Source of the DNA: Gnetum montanum
Lineage: Eukaryota > Streptophyta > Gnetopsida > Gnetales > Gnetaceae
Assembly (NCBI GenBank): GCA_015680685.1
Contig: MNCI01006587.1
Coordinates: forward strand, 444,347-508,346
Length of the DNA stretch: 64,000 bases
Reading direction: 5' to 3'
Shown: piece after piece, positions 22,624 to 35,704 of the stretch
Layout: every line of letters starts with the position of its first letter
Position numbering within the stretch: position 1 is the first letter of the stretch
The notes under the pieces: generated by a model
What the model was told of the DNA's origin: nothing
What the model saw: the letters and a program-made list of their open reading frames with translations, nothing else
Databases searched by the model: none
Program-made: the position numbers and the translations under genes

Positions 22624-22706
22624 TGGAGAACCATGTACATTTGTGTGTAGTTTTAGTTTTAATTGGTGGAACTTATTCAACCTTCCTTCTAAGTTCTCAA
22701 TCTTCA

Positions 22707-23505
22707 ATTCATTGATAGTATTTTATTTATGTTTTATTCATATTCTTATATTTTATTTTATTCTAAGATTTTTGAATAAATTAATAATATGGTTGTGAGA
22801 CATGTTAAATAAATATTTTAGGCTTATTCTAATTATTCTTTTATTTTATCTTAGAATTCATTTTGGATATGTGATCTTATTCTAGTATTTTCTTGGTGAC
22901 TTTAATTCATTGGTTAATCATTGGATCCTTTTATGGATATATATTATTCATTTTGTAAAAAATAGATTATTAATTCTTTAAATTTGGAATTCCCCAAATC
23001 CTACCTTGTGTGGCTATAAATACTTAGCAATGCTAGCTCTCATGACATCAATTTTTCTTGCACTCCCTTCCTTTCTTTTACTCATACTTGTACATGGTGT
23101 ATCTCTTGGTGATTTCCAAATTTAAATCTATTACTTCTTGGAAAAGCTTTGCTGAATTCTCAATCTTGAGGAAATGTTCTTGATTCTATCATAAGTAGAT
23201 TACCTTCTTATACATACTCTCCTTTTGTGATGGTATGATGATTTGCTTTGTTAATATAATCATATTGTATGTGTTGTTGATCTAAGAATGGTTTTGATAA
23301 ATCTTTTCATAAATTTTTTTTCATAATTTTCTACTTTGCATTCTAACTTCTTCCTTTACATACATCATCTTCTCCTAGTGGTAGTGGTGGTGATGGTTTC
23401 TAGGTGTGTTGTGATGTATTCCTAGTAAATTTTCTAGAGTGGTAATATGTGTACAACATTTGATATCAATGGGAACCTTTAACCATGGTGATTAGTTGAT
23501 ATTCA
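22707..23505 (+). repeat. AT-rich LTR-like stretch, tentative second copia-type LTR
   Basis: No coding. A TATA box ctataaatac (23013-23022) is followed further on by an end gtgtacaaca at about 23459 and then tttgatatcaatgggaacc, which resembles a damaged initiator-tRNA-Met primer site (TTGGTATCAGAGC). A start could be TGTTAAATAAAT at 22804 or TGTTATAACACC at 12173. No partner LTR was found. Confidence 0.35.
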
Positions 23506-25800
23506 AGGTCCTTCATGCACATCCTGAAGAATTATTTATTGATTCTTTTTAGGTATATACCATCAAACTAAGTCATCTACATAAATTTTGTAAATATTTC
23601 CCAATATCTCCATGAAACATTTGACCTAATATAAGAATGATTATTTATTGAGCCTATCCCACTTAGAAGGAACCTTATGAATTGTTGAATAAGTGAGATA
23701 ATAAGTGAACCATGGCTTGCCCACTAATGATGAAACCATGGTGGCCTTTAGAAACAAAAGTCATCTAGGTATTAATCAAATAAAGGCTTTTCATCATTAT
23801 CCTCATCCCATTGCAATTAAGATTTTTCAATGTCATTTTTGTCAATCATCATTAGATTGAATTCTTGTAAGATTACTAGCCATTATATGACATGAGGATT
23901 TACCACTGGCTTATTCATGAGAAATTATATTACATTGTGTTTTATATACATAAAAATGGAATACTCAAGCACATAATGTTTAAACTTTTCAAGTACATAC
24001 ATCACCTTCATTAGTTCCTTCTATGTGGTGGTGTAGTTTAACTATGCTCCTGGCATGCTCCTACTCACATAGTGAATGTAATATGGATGTTTTTTTTATC
24101 ATCCAACTATATGAGTATGGATCCTAAGGTGTAATTGGATACATCTATCATGGTGTAGAATGGTTGGGACCAGTTTGGAGATTACAAAATGTGTGTCTTT
24201 GTGAAGTTATATTTTAATAATTCAAAATCATGTATAAAATTGCTATTCCATTCATAGAATGTATACTTCTTTGCAACTCTAATAGTGATTTCAAAATCTT
24301 CAAGGAATTCTCAATGAGTTTCTTGTACTAGCTTGTATGTTCAAAGAATGATCTAACATCTTTAACTATTTATGATGTTTGAGTTATTTCTTAAATGATC
24401 CTAATATCTTTGGATCTACTAGAATTTATTTTTTGAAATATAGTGCATTTATTTTTTTTGTAATATAGTGCTCAAGAAAATTGTCTTCTTTGACCCTTAA
24501 AATGGATTGTCTACCAATTGAGCTTCAAGTTGCTTTCCACATATCATTTCAATACCTACTCTAGATAATCCAATGTCTACTCAAAATTAGACCATAGTGT
24601 AGAAGTCATCTATGAATAATTCTATACCATTGTTAATCAATTTTTGGAAAATGTTGAAAATAAGGTGTTAAAACATTACAATAGCATTACATAGGTCAAA
24701 GTACTTCTTCTTGTATGTAAATGTTCCCAGGTACTCATAAATGTTATCTAAACCTAGTTTTATATTATAATATATATTTGGTTGTATCCACTATAGCCAT
24801 CTAAAAAGTTGTAATATTTGTGACCTATAGTTATGTCCAATACTCATCAATGAATGACATTGAAAAGTGAATTTTGAATATGACCATATTCAATAGTCAA
24901 AGCTTAATGAAAATCTACCATTTGTCATTCTTCTTTGGAAAAATGATGAGTTGGCCCCATCCATTCACTATCAATAACAAGTTAGATGAATATTACTTTA
25001 AGAAGATTTTCAATTCATTACTTAATATATTCCTTCTCTCATTAATTTTGTATGCAATTCAGGCTGATTGCCATAGGCTTATCTTTTTTGAAGAACAATG
25101 GAATCCTCATCTCATTTTATAGTGAGCACTAATTAAGTGAACATTGATTTAGAATTGCTTGTAAACATAATGATTAGCTACTGTAAATACTTTCATCAAA
25201 TTAATATCTCTAGTAAATCATGAAATATAGATTTGATTTGGATTTTAGAATTTTTTTTTGTGTTGGTTCTAGAAAACAAAAATAGTTTATGATGAATTGT
25301 AGATTTATTGGTTTTGTTTTAATTTTTTGATCTCTTGGATCATATTCTTTTTTTTTTTCTAAAATCTCATGAAATCTCCACTATTGGTCCTCTATTAATA
25401 GGTATTTCTTATGATTGAAGTTATAATAATTATTTTTATTTACTTGTGTTGGATGTACCTTGACCACTATAGATTCAAGTTTACCTTGCTTTAAAAAAAT
25501 ATCTTACTTGATGATCTCCCTAAGCTTGAGATTTAATTTCTTTTAAGGCTAGAATTGTGTTTTTATTATTAGATTTATGTACATGCAATGTTCGCATATA
25601 CATGGATCAATACCTATAATAATATTATCATAAGACTAGACAAATGTTATTGACCATTTGTTAACAAATTCTAGCAATTTCTACTTTTGTTAGTTTATGA
25701 GATTGACATTAGTAATTACTAGTTTTCCATTGTTCAAAAATACATATTTAAGATAATTTGGTAATTTCTTCAATTCAATGGGCTCTCACATTAGCTTATT
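23506..25800 (-). pseudogene. Gypsy V pol: reverse transcriptase, RNase H and start of integrase, heavily decayed
   Basis: Read on the minus strand it aligns to pol of gypsy IV. The catalytic RT motif is FIDDF at about 24620-24603 (FMDD in H and IV), so the two aspartates are kept while the frame is destroyed elsewhere. RNase H follows at about 24080-23830 (KELMKVMYVLEKFKHYVLEY, then LMNKP). The spacer to integrase follows to 23506, where homology with IV (about 61675) ends. Upper limit is approximate. Confidence 0.7.
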
Positions 25801-26063
25801 TAGGATTTTCAACTTTTTTGAGTCAATGTTATGTTCTTGATGATGATTTTCGTGAAAAATTTATCATCATAAACTTTCCATTTATCCACATAAATACTTG
25901 TGAGTTTCTCCACTAGTTTCATACATATCTCCAATTTTCGTTATTATTCAGTTATCAATTACTGAATGCCTTCTTACTTTGCAGCTATTTCATATAGGAA
26001 CTATTACATATGCATCTATTTTATACATTTATTGCATATTTGAGTAGTTGTATGTTTGATGCT

Positions 26064-26945
26064 TTAGACTCCCTGTATACAATTACATCCTATGTTACTA
26101 TATATGATGCATGGAATTGTATGCATTTTTATCATTTCATTTTCATTCTTATTAGAAATTTTCAAGAAAATATTTTTGATTCTAAGCTTTGCATTAGTGG
26201 TGCTATTCCAAGCTCTTCCTATTATGATAGAAAATTCTTCCTTGCTATTTACTGCATGAATGACTAGTAAATCCAATGAGTAAGATCATTCATTAATGAT
26301 GGTTACCATGTCCTCAACCTACCCCAATGAAATAGTGACAAATTAATCATTAATCTTTGGTCTAATGTTACATCTTTTAAGTGGTGGCAAAATTCAAGCC
26401 TTATACATTTCTTATGAGGTCAAATTTACTCCAAAACCTAAGTCTAAGAGAGTTTTGCATGATGAATTTTCAACAATTCCAAATATATTAAGGGACTTCC
26501 AAGGTTCTTTCTCTTCTTAGAAAGAGTTTATACCTTGAACTATTTTAATACAATGAGAATGATCAGGATAGTTTTGATGTTAGATCCTTGATGCAAAGAC
26601 ACTACTGATTCATTTAAGGTACATGAAGACATTATTGTTTGAGTTTGAGTCATAGCCATTTGATCTTACATTGGTTTAGGTGGACTAATAGGTCAACCAA
26701 CTCCCTCCATAGACATGAGAATCATCCTTAAAAAGGAATATTTTCTAGGATTACGATTAGAGCTACTAGCACTATTATCTCTTTGCATGTGAACTACATG
26801 TTGCATTCTTCTATTGTGGCTATGGCAATAGTTTATCTTGCATAGGTGATGATAATACTAGTACAAGAAAATTATGAAAATGTTGAGATGGTTTTAAAGA
26901 CTGATGGAAGACATAAGATGATGATTCATCATGTGGAGTAGTAGG
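26064..26945 (-). pseudogene. Gypsy V protease with end of gag
   Basis: The open stretch 26276-26064 has FSIIIGRAWNSTTNAKLRI and TIPCIIYSNIGCNC, corresponding to the protease end of gypsy III (FPIIMGRAWLSTINACLGI, VPCIKYSDTRYDC). Upstream, about 26460-26400 holds the remains of the DSG active-site block. The stretch 26945-26470 is decayed gag C-terminus. Copia B interrupts the gene at 26946. Confidence 0.7.
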
Positions 26946-28150
26946 TGAGGATTGAGAACTTAGAAGGGGGGATTCAAAATTTCCCCAATTAAAACAAGTT
27001 GTAGCCACCAAATTAAACATAAAATTTACATGGTTCCCCAACTTGGGTAGTCCACACTCAGAGTGTAGATTCCTTGCATACCTCTAGACTTTTTTTCTTC
27101 CAAAATATTATTTAGAGGACACCACAACCTTTACAAGATTTGAGCTCTACTTTGGAGAGGTTTTCATTGCAAAATCTCTCACCCATGCAAGGTCTTGATA
27201 AGCCCAAAATGTGGTTTGAAGGGAAAAACACCCTATACAAGCTTTGATCTCCACTCTAAAGTGTTTCATCACTACAAAATGACTCAACCCCACAAGGTCC
27301 CAACAAGCATAGAATGTGATTTCAAGGATCCCACAACCTTTACAAAATTAAGCTCCACTCCAGAGTCTTTTGACATTGCAAAACCACTCAACCTTGCAAG
27401 GTCCCAACAAGCTTAATGGGATGCCTTCTCACAAGAAGCACATCAACCTCATAGGGCTACAAGAAAAAGAAAAAGACACAATGAAAGAATGTAACTAAAT
27501 TTACAACTCCTTGTCATTGAAGCTCAATACAACATACAACCAAGCAAATGATGTTACAATGAAGAAAAAGAATCTGATAAAATAGATAAGATAATGATTG
27601 ATATGATGTGAATAGTGCTTACATAATTCTCAAGATTTTATATCTTCTTATAGCATCAAAGTTTCTAAAAACTCCTCAAAATTCATGCAACGACTACCAA
27701 ACAGCTAGTGTAGATGTCTCCTTTGAAGTTGAAACATCTATATGAGATTGGCCTAAATGTAAGAGAGACATCTAACTAATAAGTGGGACATATTCTATGG
27801 GACATATTTAGAGAGACATCTACTTTGAGATAGAGATGTCTACTATTTTTGGAAGACGTGTCATTATCTTTTGGGCTCTATCTTTTGAGGCTTTCTCAAA
27901 TCAATTTTACTTCTTGCTAGTCCTTGGAGATCTTCCTTTGATTTGTAGCCTTCATTTTTTTTCATTCTTGTCCATGCTCTCATCTTGGTCCATAAATTAT
28001 TCACTTTGTTATCTTGTTGTAGTTCTTGTTTCCCTAAGTTCTCAACTCTTGTTATGGAGTTCTTGTTCATATCTTGCAAACACATAACCCATAGCAAACA
28101 TTCCATGTTCTTCATTTTCTTTAAGGTTTTAACATACCAAAAGGTCAATA
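26946..28150 (-). repeat. 3' LTR of copia B
   Basis: 1205 bases, plus orientation tgaggattgag to ggtcaata. Repeat zone with gagatgtct/agacatct at 27710-27850. Matches 50706-51911 along its length. Confidence 0.85.
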
Positions 28151-30907
28151 GTATTCCCCATTTTGGTGATGTCCAAAAATTAAGAAAATGGGTTAGTATG
28201 GCCCAAAAAAACTGAAAATAATAGATAATCTCTCCTCCTTTTTGGACAAACAAAAAGAAGGGGATCATGAAAAGTACCTATCCAAACATCCTCAATAAAG
28301 TTCCATAAGATAAAATTTCATAACGTCATATCACAATCCCATAGAGATACAAGCATTTAGCTAAGGAAGAAAACTTGATGGATATCACTCAATGATTCCA
28401 TAGGTTTGATTAAGAGAAGCCAAATTCAATTAAGAGCTACCCCTTATCTATTCACAGACCAAGGTAAGATTATATAATTAATGAAGCATAACTAATCCAA
28501 GAAAAACTAATCGATCCTTTCAATTGATATTCAAGAGTATTTAAAACCAAAGGCTAAACTCCAAAGTCTAAGCACTAAAGATTAAGTAACATATCTCTGA
28601 ACCAATAATTCATTAGGAATAAATAAACCAATATTTCATGATTCTATACTCATCAAGTACTCTAGTCCTTTTGAAACATCAACAAAAATATAAGGCATAG
28701 AAATTCCATGGCAGGTGACTAAAAACATCCATATTCAACTTTTAAGACAAAGCAACACATCTTATCATGCCAAATATATCAAAAGATCAAACACAATCAA
28801 TCATCTTTTTATCCAAAAGGAAAATTCATAAACTAATATATGATAATCATGTTGAGAGAAAAAATGCCATATATATATATATATCAAAAGAAATCATGAA
28901 TACCTTTTCTGGTTCCAATCTACCATTGTAAGTACTTGAGATCTCTAAGGTAAGTACTTCTAAACTCATATTTGGAATAAGACCTTAGGTACTTAAAATG
29001 ATACATTCTCAACATACAAAAGGGCACATATGAATCATTAAATCCTTAACATAGTGCTAATAGGTAAGTTAATATAACACATAAAGTTCAAGAACTTTTC
29101 ACCAATAAAGGGCATCTTTAGGTAAAGATTCTAAAGATTGATGAATAAATTTCTTCTTTTACTTTCAAAACTTTACTAGATGAGTATGTTCTTCCTTGCT
29201 TGTTTTCTAATATAGGTTGGAAGCTTGCAATTATGATATCATATCTTTGAGAGAATCTCTCAAGACTCCCCCTACACTAATGCTCCTCTTGCCTATATGA
29301 CCCATATTTTGAAACATCTGTTGTAATTCATCCATTAGACCATACTAGATGTCTTGAAGAAATAGTATAGGTCTTGAATGCAGTTGAGATGTCTAAATGT
29401 TAGAGTAGACGTCTATCCTACTAGGGCCAAAAATAAAGATGCTGGTTTTGAGGTTTGGAACCTTCGGACACCTCCAAAAAATTTCCCATAGCCCCTAGAA
29501 CCTCCTAGACTTTTCAAAATAATTCTAAAACACCCCCAAGCATGGCAAAAACACCTTGAAACCATCATCAAAAAATCAACACAATAAAGTAGACATAAAC
29601 ATCATACATACATTGAGAATTACACATAGGCTAGGTGATGTATCCATAAATCTAGAGTGCTATATGAAGATCAAGTTTGGAGACCTTTGAAAGCAAGAAA
29701 TCCTATTAATAGTACCTCATGATAAAGATAGTAAATAATTCATATGCTCAAGGAATTTCTTTTGAAATGTTGGCTTTCTCAGAAGATATATAAATTACAT
29801 TAAAGGTATCAATTCTAATGTTCTAATTATCATACATAGAATTTTTTTAGAAATAATTGGACTTTATGATTTCACAAGAAAGTAACAATGCCTTAACATA
29901 GCTTGATTAAGAGTATAGAAGAAAAGACATATATGTTTAGAAAATAATGAATGTCCAACAAAGATCTTTTGGTTAATGAATTATAGTCAAGGGCTTCAAA
30001 CACTGGAAACCAATACATTTTAGTTAAGATTCCAAAAAAACATTAAAAGTTGCATAAATATATTGTTATAACATATTATAGTTCAACAATATGTAAGATC
30101 AAGTAGAAATCTCTTTGGATTTCCAAAGATTTCCAAATAAACTAGTCTAGTCTAATCTCATCAAGTCAAGGAATGATGATTATAACTATACTTACCATTA
30201 CTTACCTCGCTTGTTGATGGAGATCAAGATTTCTAGGGAGATTGAATCTAAGGTTCTTCTATCAAAGTTCCTCCTTTCATACCAATTTCATATTATTCTA
30301 ATATCCTTCTCCCTTTCATAAAATTTTGAGAGTTCTTTCACTTTTTTCTTTTTTCTTGATTCTCCACACCTTTTTGTTTTATTTACCCTTTTGATTTGTC
30401 CTCTATTCATTTTTTCCCTGCAAGATTTCCTTTCTAGATGCATTTGGATAAGACCAAGGAGTCTTACGATATGACCAAGTGTTTAGGTGATAATATTTTA
30501 AATTTCAATTACATTACTTATATGCCTAAGCCTACTACAGTAATAACATCTAATCTTTCTATTGTAGTTAAAGTGATCAAACCTTGGAGCTGCTCTTGGT
30601 TGAAATGTAGTACTTATTGATACTTCTTCTTATGAAGCCTTTTGTTGGGATGAAATTTGTGTAGATGCTTCTTCTTATGAATAACATTATAGCCCACTTT
30701 TATCATGTGGACCTCTTCCTTGTCCAAGAATTATTTGAAGGGACTTTTTTCTTTTGACCAACCTCTCATTTATGAGTTTAGCATTTGCAAGTTCTTCCTT
30801 AATCTACTCATAGGACAAGGTCAGTTTTTTATTCTTAGCCTGTAGGTTTGAGTTTTCTTGTGTGAGGTCTAAATTTTTCAAATTTAATAATGATAGATCT
30901 TGATCCT
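28151..30907 (-). other. Internal part of copia B, mostly non-coding
   Basis: Begins with purine tracts on the minus strand: CATCACCAAAATGGGGAATA (28170-28151) and CAAAAAGGAGGAGAGATTA (28240-28222). From there to about 30400 nothing recognisable is coded; there is a short AT run at 28869-28884. From about 30420 to 30907 it matches gag-side sequence of copia A near 9120-9450 (tgtaggtttgagtt and neighbours). The pol genes expected here are absent. Confidence 0.6.
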
Positions 30908-31724
30908 TGATGGAAAGTAAGCAGTCCCTATGCCCAACCATATGAATCACCAGCTTTCATTAGGTGATCTAGTTGAATTTAGTAGACTTTAGCCTTCTAA
31001 GTATACCTTATCTAGGTAGTGAATCTCAAAGATGTGATCATTGTCTTTCAAGTTCCACTTGTGAGGTACAATGGTATGGTTAAGTGTAACTGAGGCACAT
31101 GATTTGTATAATTTTTATATTTTTATCTATTTCATCCAAGTGTGAAAATAAAATAATTAAATGCTAATTAATCTAGTAACTAATTAATGCTAATTAAATC
31201 CTAACATAAGCATCCATTCCCATCTTCCATACTCATCTTGAACACATTGCAACACTACTAGGTTCCCAAGCATAAGTGCTATCGAGATTACCAAGCATTA
31301 CATATGCTTGAGATGGTTGTACTTATGTGCATTAATTATTCATATTTAATTAATTAATTAAATGCATGAAAATAATTTTCATAATGGTAAAGTGCATTAA
31401 AGTAAATATTATGCTAATTCCAAGTGATGTAAGGTTTATCAAGAAGCTCATCTTTATTGTTTTTCATACCAAAGTGTTCAAGTACATTAGTGTTCAAATA
31501 AAGATCCGTACACTTCTCAACCCCTACTGTGGGAACTTAGAAAATATTTTAACTTTCAAAAGAACAAAATGCAAGAGCTCCAATATGATGAATGTTTTAA
31601 ATGTGGTAGGTATTTGCATTTATATAGGTAAGACTAGATACTCCATTGATGCGTAAGTATTGATGCATCAAATCATGCATCGACAGGTACATGTCAACAC
31701 AGTCCAACCAACGATAACTCATCA
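30908..31724 (-). repeat. 3' LTR of gypsy H
   Basis: 817 bases. Ends in plus orientation with actcatca (31717-31724), followed by tacccccatgattgaatg, the purine tract on the other strand (31725-31742). The upper part has gatgcatcaa/gcatcgac units in place of GATATC. Confidence 0.85.
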
Positions 31725-31998
31725 TACCCCCATGATTGAATGAAAACTCATCCTCGAGTGAACATGGAGAAAAAAGTTTTTACAAAATTTTGAAAAGGTA
31801 TGGGATTATTAACTGACTAGTTCACTAACTCAGACTGACTCAAATTGATGCTAAGTGCCCAAGTGTATAGATTTACAGCTTTTAGAAAAATAAGTGTTCA
31901 TGAAAACAAAATTGAACACCATTACAAAATTGATAGCTAAACCCCTCTGGAAGCTAAAGATGAGAAGAAAATCATAGTGTCCTAGGAGGTGGAGGCTC

Positions 31999-34688
31999 CT
32001 AAGGTACCGAATGACCTTCTTGTGCCTTTGGCACATGCGGCAATTGCAGTTGAGGCTATGGCTATTATTGCTATCTTGCTACAGCTATGATTGCTGGTGG
32101 AAGTGAAAACACATTTAGCAATGCTTTCATCTTTACCTACTTACTTTGAGGATTGTACTAAGTCCACATAACCTCACTAATGTGGGCTAGTACAGGAACA
32201 TACCACAGATAGGGCATGGCAGGGAACAACTTCTTAACATTGACAAACTAGTTAGCGAATTATTTGCATTTGATGTTGAACACTCTGACAACATTCTATA
32301 GCTCCTAGTAGTGACTTATTCTTCTGGCTAGGTATTGATCATTGATATGTGGATCGAGCTTTGAGGACTTCAAGTTTAGCATTATCCGTTTCTAGCTTTT
32401 TCTTCATTTCCTTATGATGCTTAAAATTTTCCTCGTACAAGAGGTATGAGCTAGCCACTTGCTCTCCAATTTTGACCTTGGCCTTCCAATAGTGATCACT
32501 GTCAAGTTTGCATAATGAAGGTTGGCTAGCTCCATGTACACCATTGTTTCCTTGATTTGCAATCAGTCCATCAAAGATGGGCTACCACATGTCACCTTGT
32601 TGTTGGAGCTATTGGAGGACCTCGTTCACCTTTGCCTTTGCCAGTTGAATCTACTTTTCATTAATCTCTTTCAAAAGGCCAACCTAGTCCTTGTAGTTAT
32701 TTTTGATCCTTTTGAACTTGAGGGCTTCATTTTTCTATGCAACAATCTCAATTACTAATTTTTGGCAAAGAGCTCAAACTTCCTTCATCAAGGGATTTTT
32801 ATTTCTTACAAGCAACCCCCTTAGGTCCATGGCTACCTTAGCAAGCTACTCCTACTGTTGTCTTAGGAATTTAACCATATGCTCCTTCTGAGTTTCGACA
32901 TTGGATAAGTGATAGTTGTCTTTATTTAGAACTACATTCTTCTTGAGGATCTTTGAGAGGCCCTTTTTAGTATTATATGTCATGGCTTCTACAATGGATG
33001 CCTTAAAGATTGCAATCTCTTTAGCATTCTCAACTACTTTAAGTTTTTCATGAAGCTACAGAAAAGCTTCATCTCTAGTTATGACCTAGCTGAGAATAAT
33101 GGGATTAGTAAGGTAGGCTCTCAATTCCACAACTTTAGTAGCCTCTAAGAGCATCAACTAGGTTGGAGCAATGTTGTCCAAAAGGTCAAAGACCTTTGGA
33201 ATTGGTTGCCCAATCCCAACTAATTGATCCAATAATTATTCATGCTAGGCTATACTAAACCTCCCACTTGTTACCCATGCATAAATTTGCACATCCCTTA
33301 GTATAGCAAAATTTGGCATAGAGGTCATAGAAGCATTCAGTGCTTCATCCACTTTGGTAGCCACCACCTTAGCCACTATTTCCTACCCTTCATGCTGCAT
33401 CACCAATATAGTCATTCCATTGCCCTCCTCTAGGTGCATAGAGAAGGTAGTAGCATTTCCAAAGATCTTTGGAAATTGCTATTGTCCTGGAATAGACACC
33501 ATTACCTCTCGAGCACTTGGATTTAATCTTGTGGGAATTTACATTGGTTGGATATAAAACATTGGTGTCATGTTATCCAACCAACTAATTATATGAGTGA
33601 CCTCATTTAGATGGCTTAATGATAGTTGGTAGGTAAATCGCTCATCACTTAGTCCTACCTACTTTGCTGGGTTTGATGGTAGCATGAGCCTCTAACATTA
33701 TTTCATGAGTGGGTGGTAATGATGGCTTCTCCCATTTTTGAAATTTTAGTAGGACTTTATCTTTCATCATTTTTTCCTAAGAGGTGGACAGAGCATGTTG
33801 AAGTGTGTCGTTGGAATAATGGACTATCCCTCTCCTTCTACATAATTTTCAAATTAGGCATGGGAAGGGAGGTACCTTTCTTCCATGCTTGTTTTCTTGA
33901 AGTACTTCTCTATCTTAAGATAGATTAGTTATAGGAGATTAACTGGGAATTTTCTACTTAGAGTGGCACACGCATGGGTAGAGAAGACCGTCACTTTTCT
34001 TGGCCTCACCATTGTATTGAGGTGGTATATTGTGATCTTAAAATATACCTTTCTTACCTTGGTTAGCATGCCATAATTCTTATATCCAACCCCATAACAC
34101 CACTAGACCCACTCCTTTTCCACCTCTGGGTTTGCTTAAGTTGATATTCCTGCTAGTGTTGCCCCAGTTGCTGGCAACCCAAGGGCCTAAGAGATGGCCT
34201 CCATCCAACAACACACACTAAAGTCCTTGATTTTCACCATGGCATCAAGCTAACTATTGTTCTAGAAGAGATGTTTCTCCCATGTACCATTCTTCACTAC
34301 ATGTAAGAATAGGCCACATGGGAGAATTCTATAGTTGTGTTATGACTTCTTCTAAGGAAAAGTCCAAGAAGTTACCAAAGTTCAGCTTTTGGAGAACTAA
34401 ACTATGGATCACCTTAGCATGAATTTTCCTAAGGCAGGCATTCATCAAGTTAACCTCAACGTTTAATCTCGATCCTAGTGCCTCATCCCAGTGGGATTAC
34501 TTTATTTTACCTTTTAGAATCTATTGGATAGATTCCACTTTGGGCTCCTCCCAAGGAGGTCCCATTGCATGTGTTTTGGCTTCTTGCTCCTCAAGTTAGT
34601 TTGGCTATTGGTCCCTTCTAGTTTTGGGCCACTCGTTCCTCGATTGGAATAGTCCTACCTCCCCTCCTCATTTATGTCTAGGTTCCAT
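31999..34688 (-). pseudogene. ORF2 of gypsy H, broken
   Basis: ATG at 34688 follows TTATAG. It is collinear with ORF2 of gypsy IV and, more distantly, of gypsy I and II: a folded N-terminal part with a LVLQKLNFGNFLDF-like and WPILTCSEEWYMGE-like block, the domain piece near 33950-33700, then a long coiled-coil-like part and an end with YLWYVPVLAHISEVMW. Stops are frequent and mostly explainable by single transitions. Compared with gypsy I it is 40-50 codons shorter. It lies between the spacer and the purine tract. Confidence 0.65.
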
Positions 34689-34845
34689 CTATAATCACAA
34701 CATGACTAAGGATTAGCATTTGATGTGTAACATGGAGCACTTGGGTACCTTGTCTCTTTGGATCTGTTACACTTTAGCTATGTTGTCATTATGGCAGATT
34801 CATTATTTTAATATTATGTTAATGTTATTTTAATTAGATAGCTAC

Positions 34846-35642
34846 TAATGAGCCATGATATCACGTACATGATATCATGTCTACCCTTGCGATATCACGT
34901 ACACGATATCGCAGCCCGCCAAAACATCTATAAATAAAAGGCAGCTTTCCCTATTTTAGGCATCTAGATTTAGTCCCTTAGCTAAACTACCATTCCAGAG
35001 TTAGAATAATTTCCATGTGTTCATGGTAGGAGTCTCAAAGTGAATGGATCTTTATTCGAGAAAATTGTACCTAAGCACACATTTGTGTACGACAATAAAG
35101 ACAAACTTTTTGATAAACCTTGCAACATGTGGACTAAGCTAAATAGGATTTAATTATCGTTAAATGTTTAAATGATTTCCTAGATAATTAATCTCTCTCA
35201 ACCCTTGACTCTCCTAGTTAAGTGCATTCAGTACGATTGCTTCGAGCACATGTGTAATGCTTGGTAACCCAGTAACGAGTAGCGTTTGGTAATCCTAGTA
35301 GCATTGCATTGGTTCAGGGTGTGTGCGGCAAGTGGGAACAGATACTAATGCTAGGAAAATTAGAACTTAGTTAGTGAATAGTTAATGAAAGTTAGTCATT
35401 TAGTTATCTTCACCCTTCCCTATTAGCATAATACATTAAAAAGATAAAAGATATAAAAATCATTTGCCTCAAGCTTACTTAACCATACAACTGTGACAAT
35501 ACACGTTTGGGAAGATGGTGATTGATTAACCTTAAGTATTCCATTAAGGTGTGTAAGCACCTAGTCCTTGGAGTTTGACTGGATCATGTGTGAGACGCTC
35601 GTATTTGTATGGTTGAGTGTAGGGGTACCTAGCCACTCATCA
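34846..35642 (+). repeat. 5' LTR of gypsy III
   Basis: 797 bases; the start is TAATGAGCC (TGATGAGCC in the partner) and the end CCACTCATCA. GATATC-core array 34855-34912, TATA tataaata 34929-34936. Confidence 0.9.
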
Positions 35643-35643
35643 T

Positions 35644-35661
35644 TGGCCCCATTGTCGGGGA
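35644..35661 (+). other. Primer-binding site of gypsy III (tRNA-Asp)
   Basis: tggccccattgtcgggga agrees with the tRNA-Asp complement TGGCGCCGTTGCCGGGGA in 15 of 18 bases. Confidence 0.8.
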
Positions 35662-35704
35662 CAACACACATAACCAAAATCCACTAGTTCCTCAAAAATT
35701 CCAT

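Larger units (their letters stand above)
12896..22706 (+). mobile_element. Solo copia LTR (Sirevirus type), split by gypsy II
   Basis: Bases 12896-13464 read as the start of the copia LTR (acattttggtatgtcaaaac), and 22083-22706 read as its end (aagttctcaatcttca). Joined, they are about 1.19 kb, the length of the copia B LTR. There is no primer site or purine tract beside it. Flanks agtca (12891-12895) and attca (22707-22711) agree in four of five bases. So this is a solo LTR left by recombination, later hit by gypsy II. It has the gagatgtcc repeat zone at 13100-13390. Confidence 0.8.

Noticed and set aside
27864-28268. 134-codon open stretch on the minus strand over the copia B LTR end
   Set aside because: It runs through the LTR boundary and purine tract; the partner LTR does not keep it open. 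Chance frame.
28869-28884. (AT)n run
   Set aside because: Ordinary short microsatellite in AT-rich DNA.
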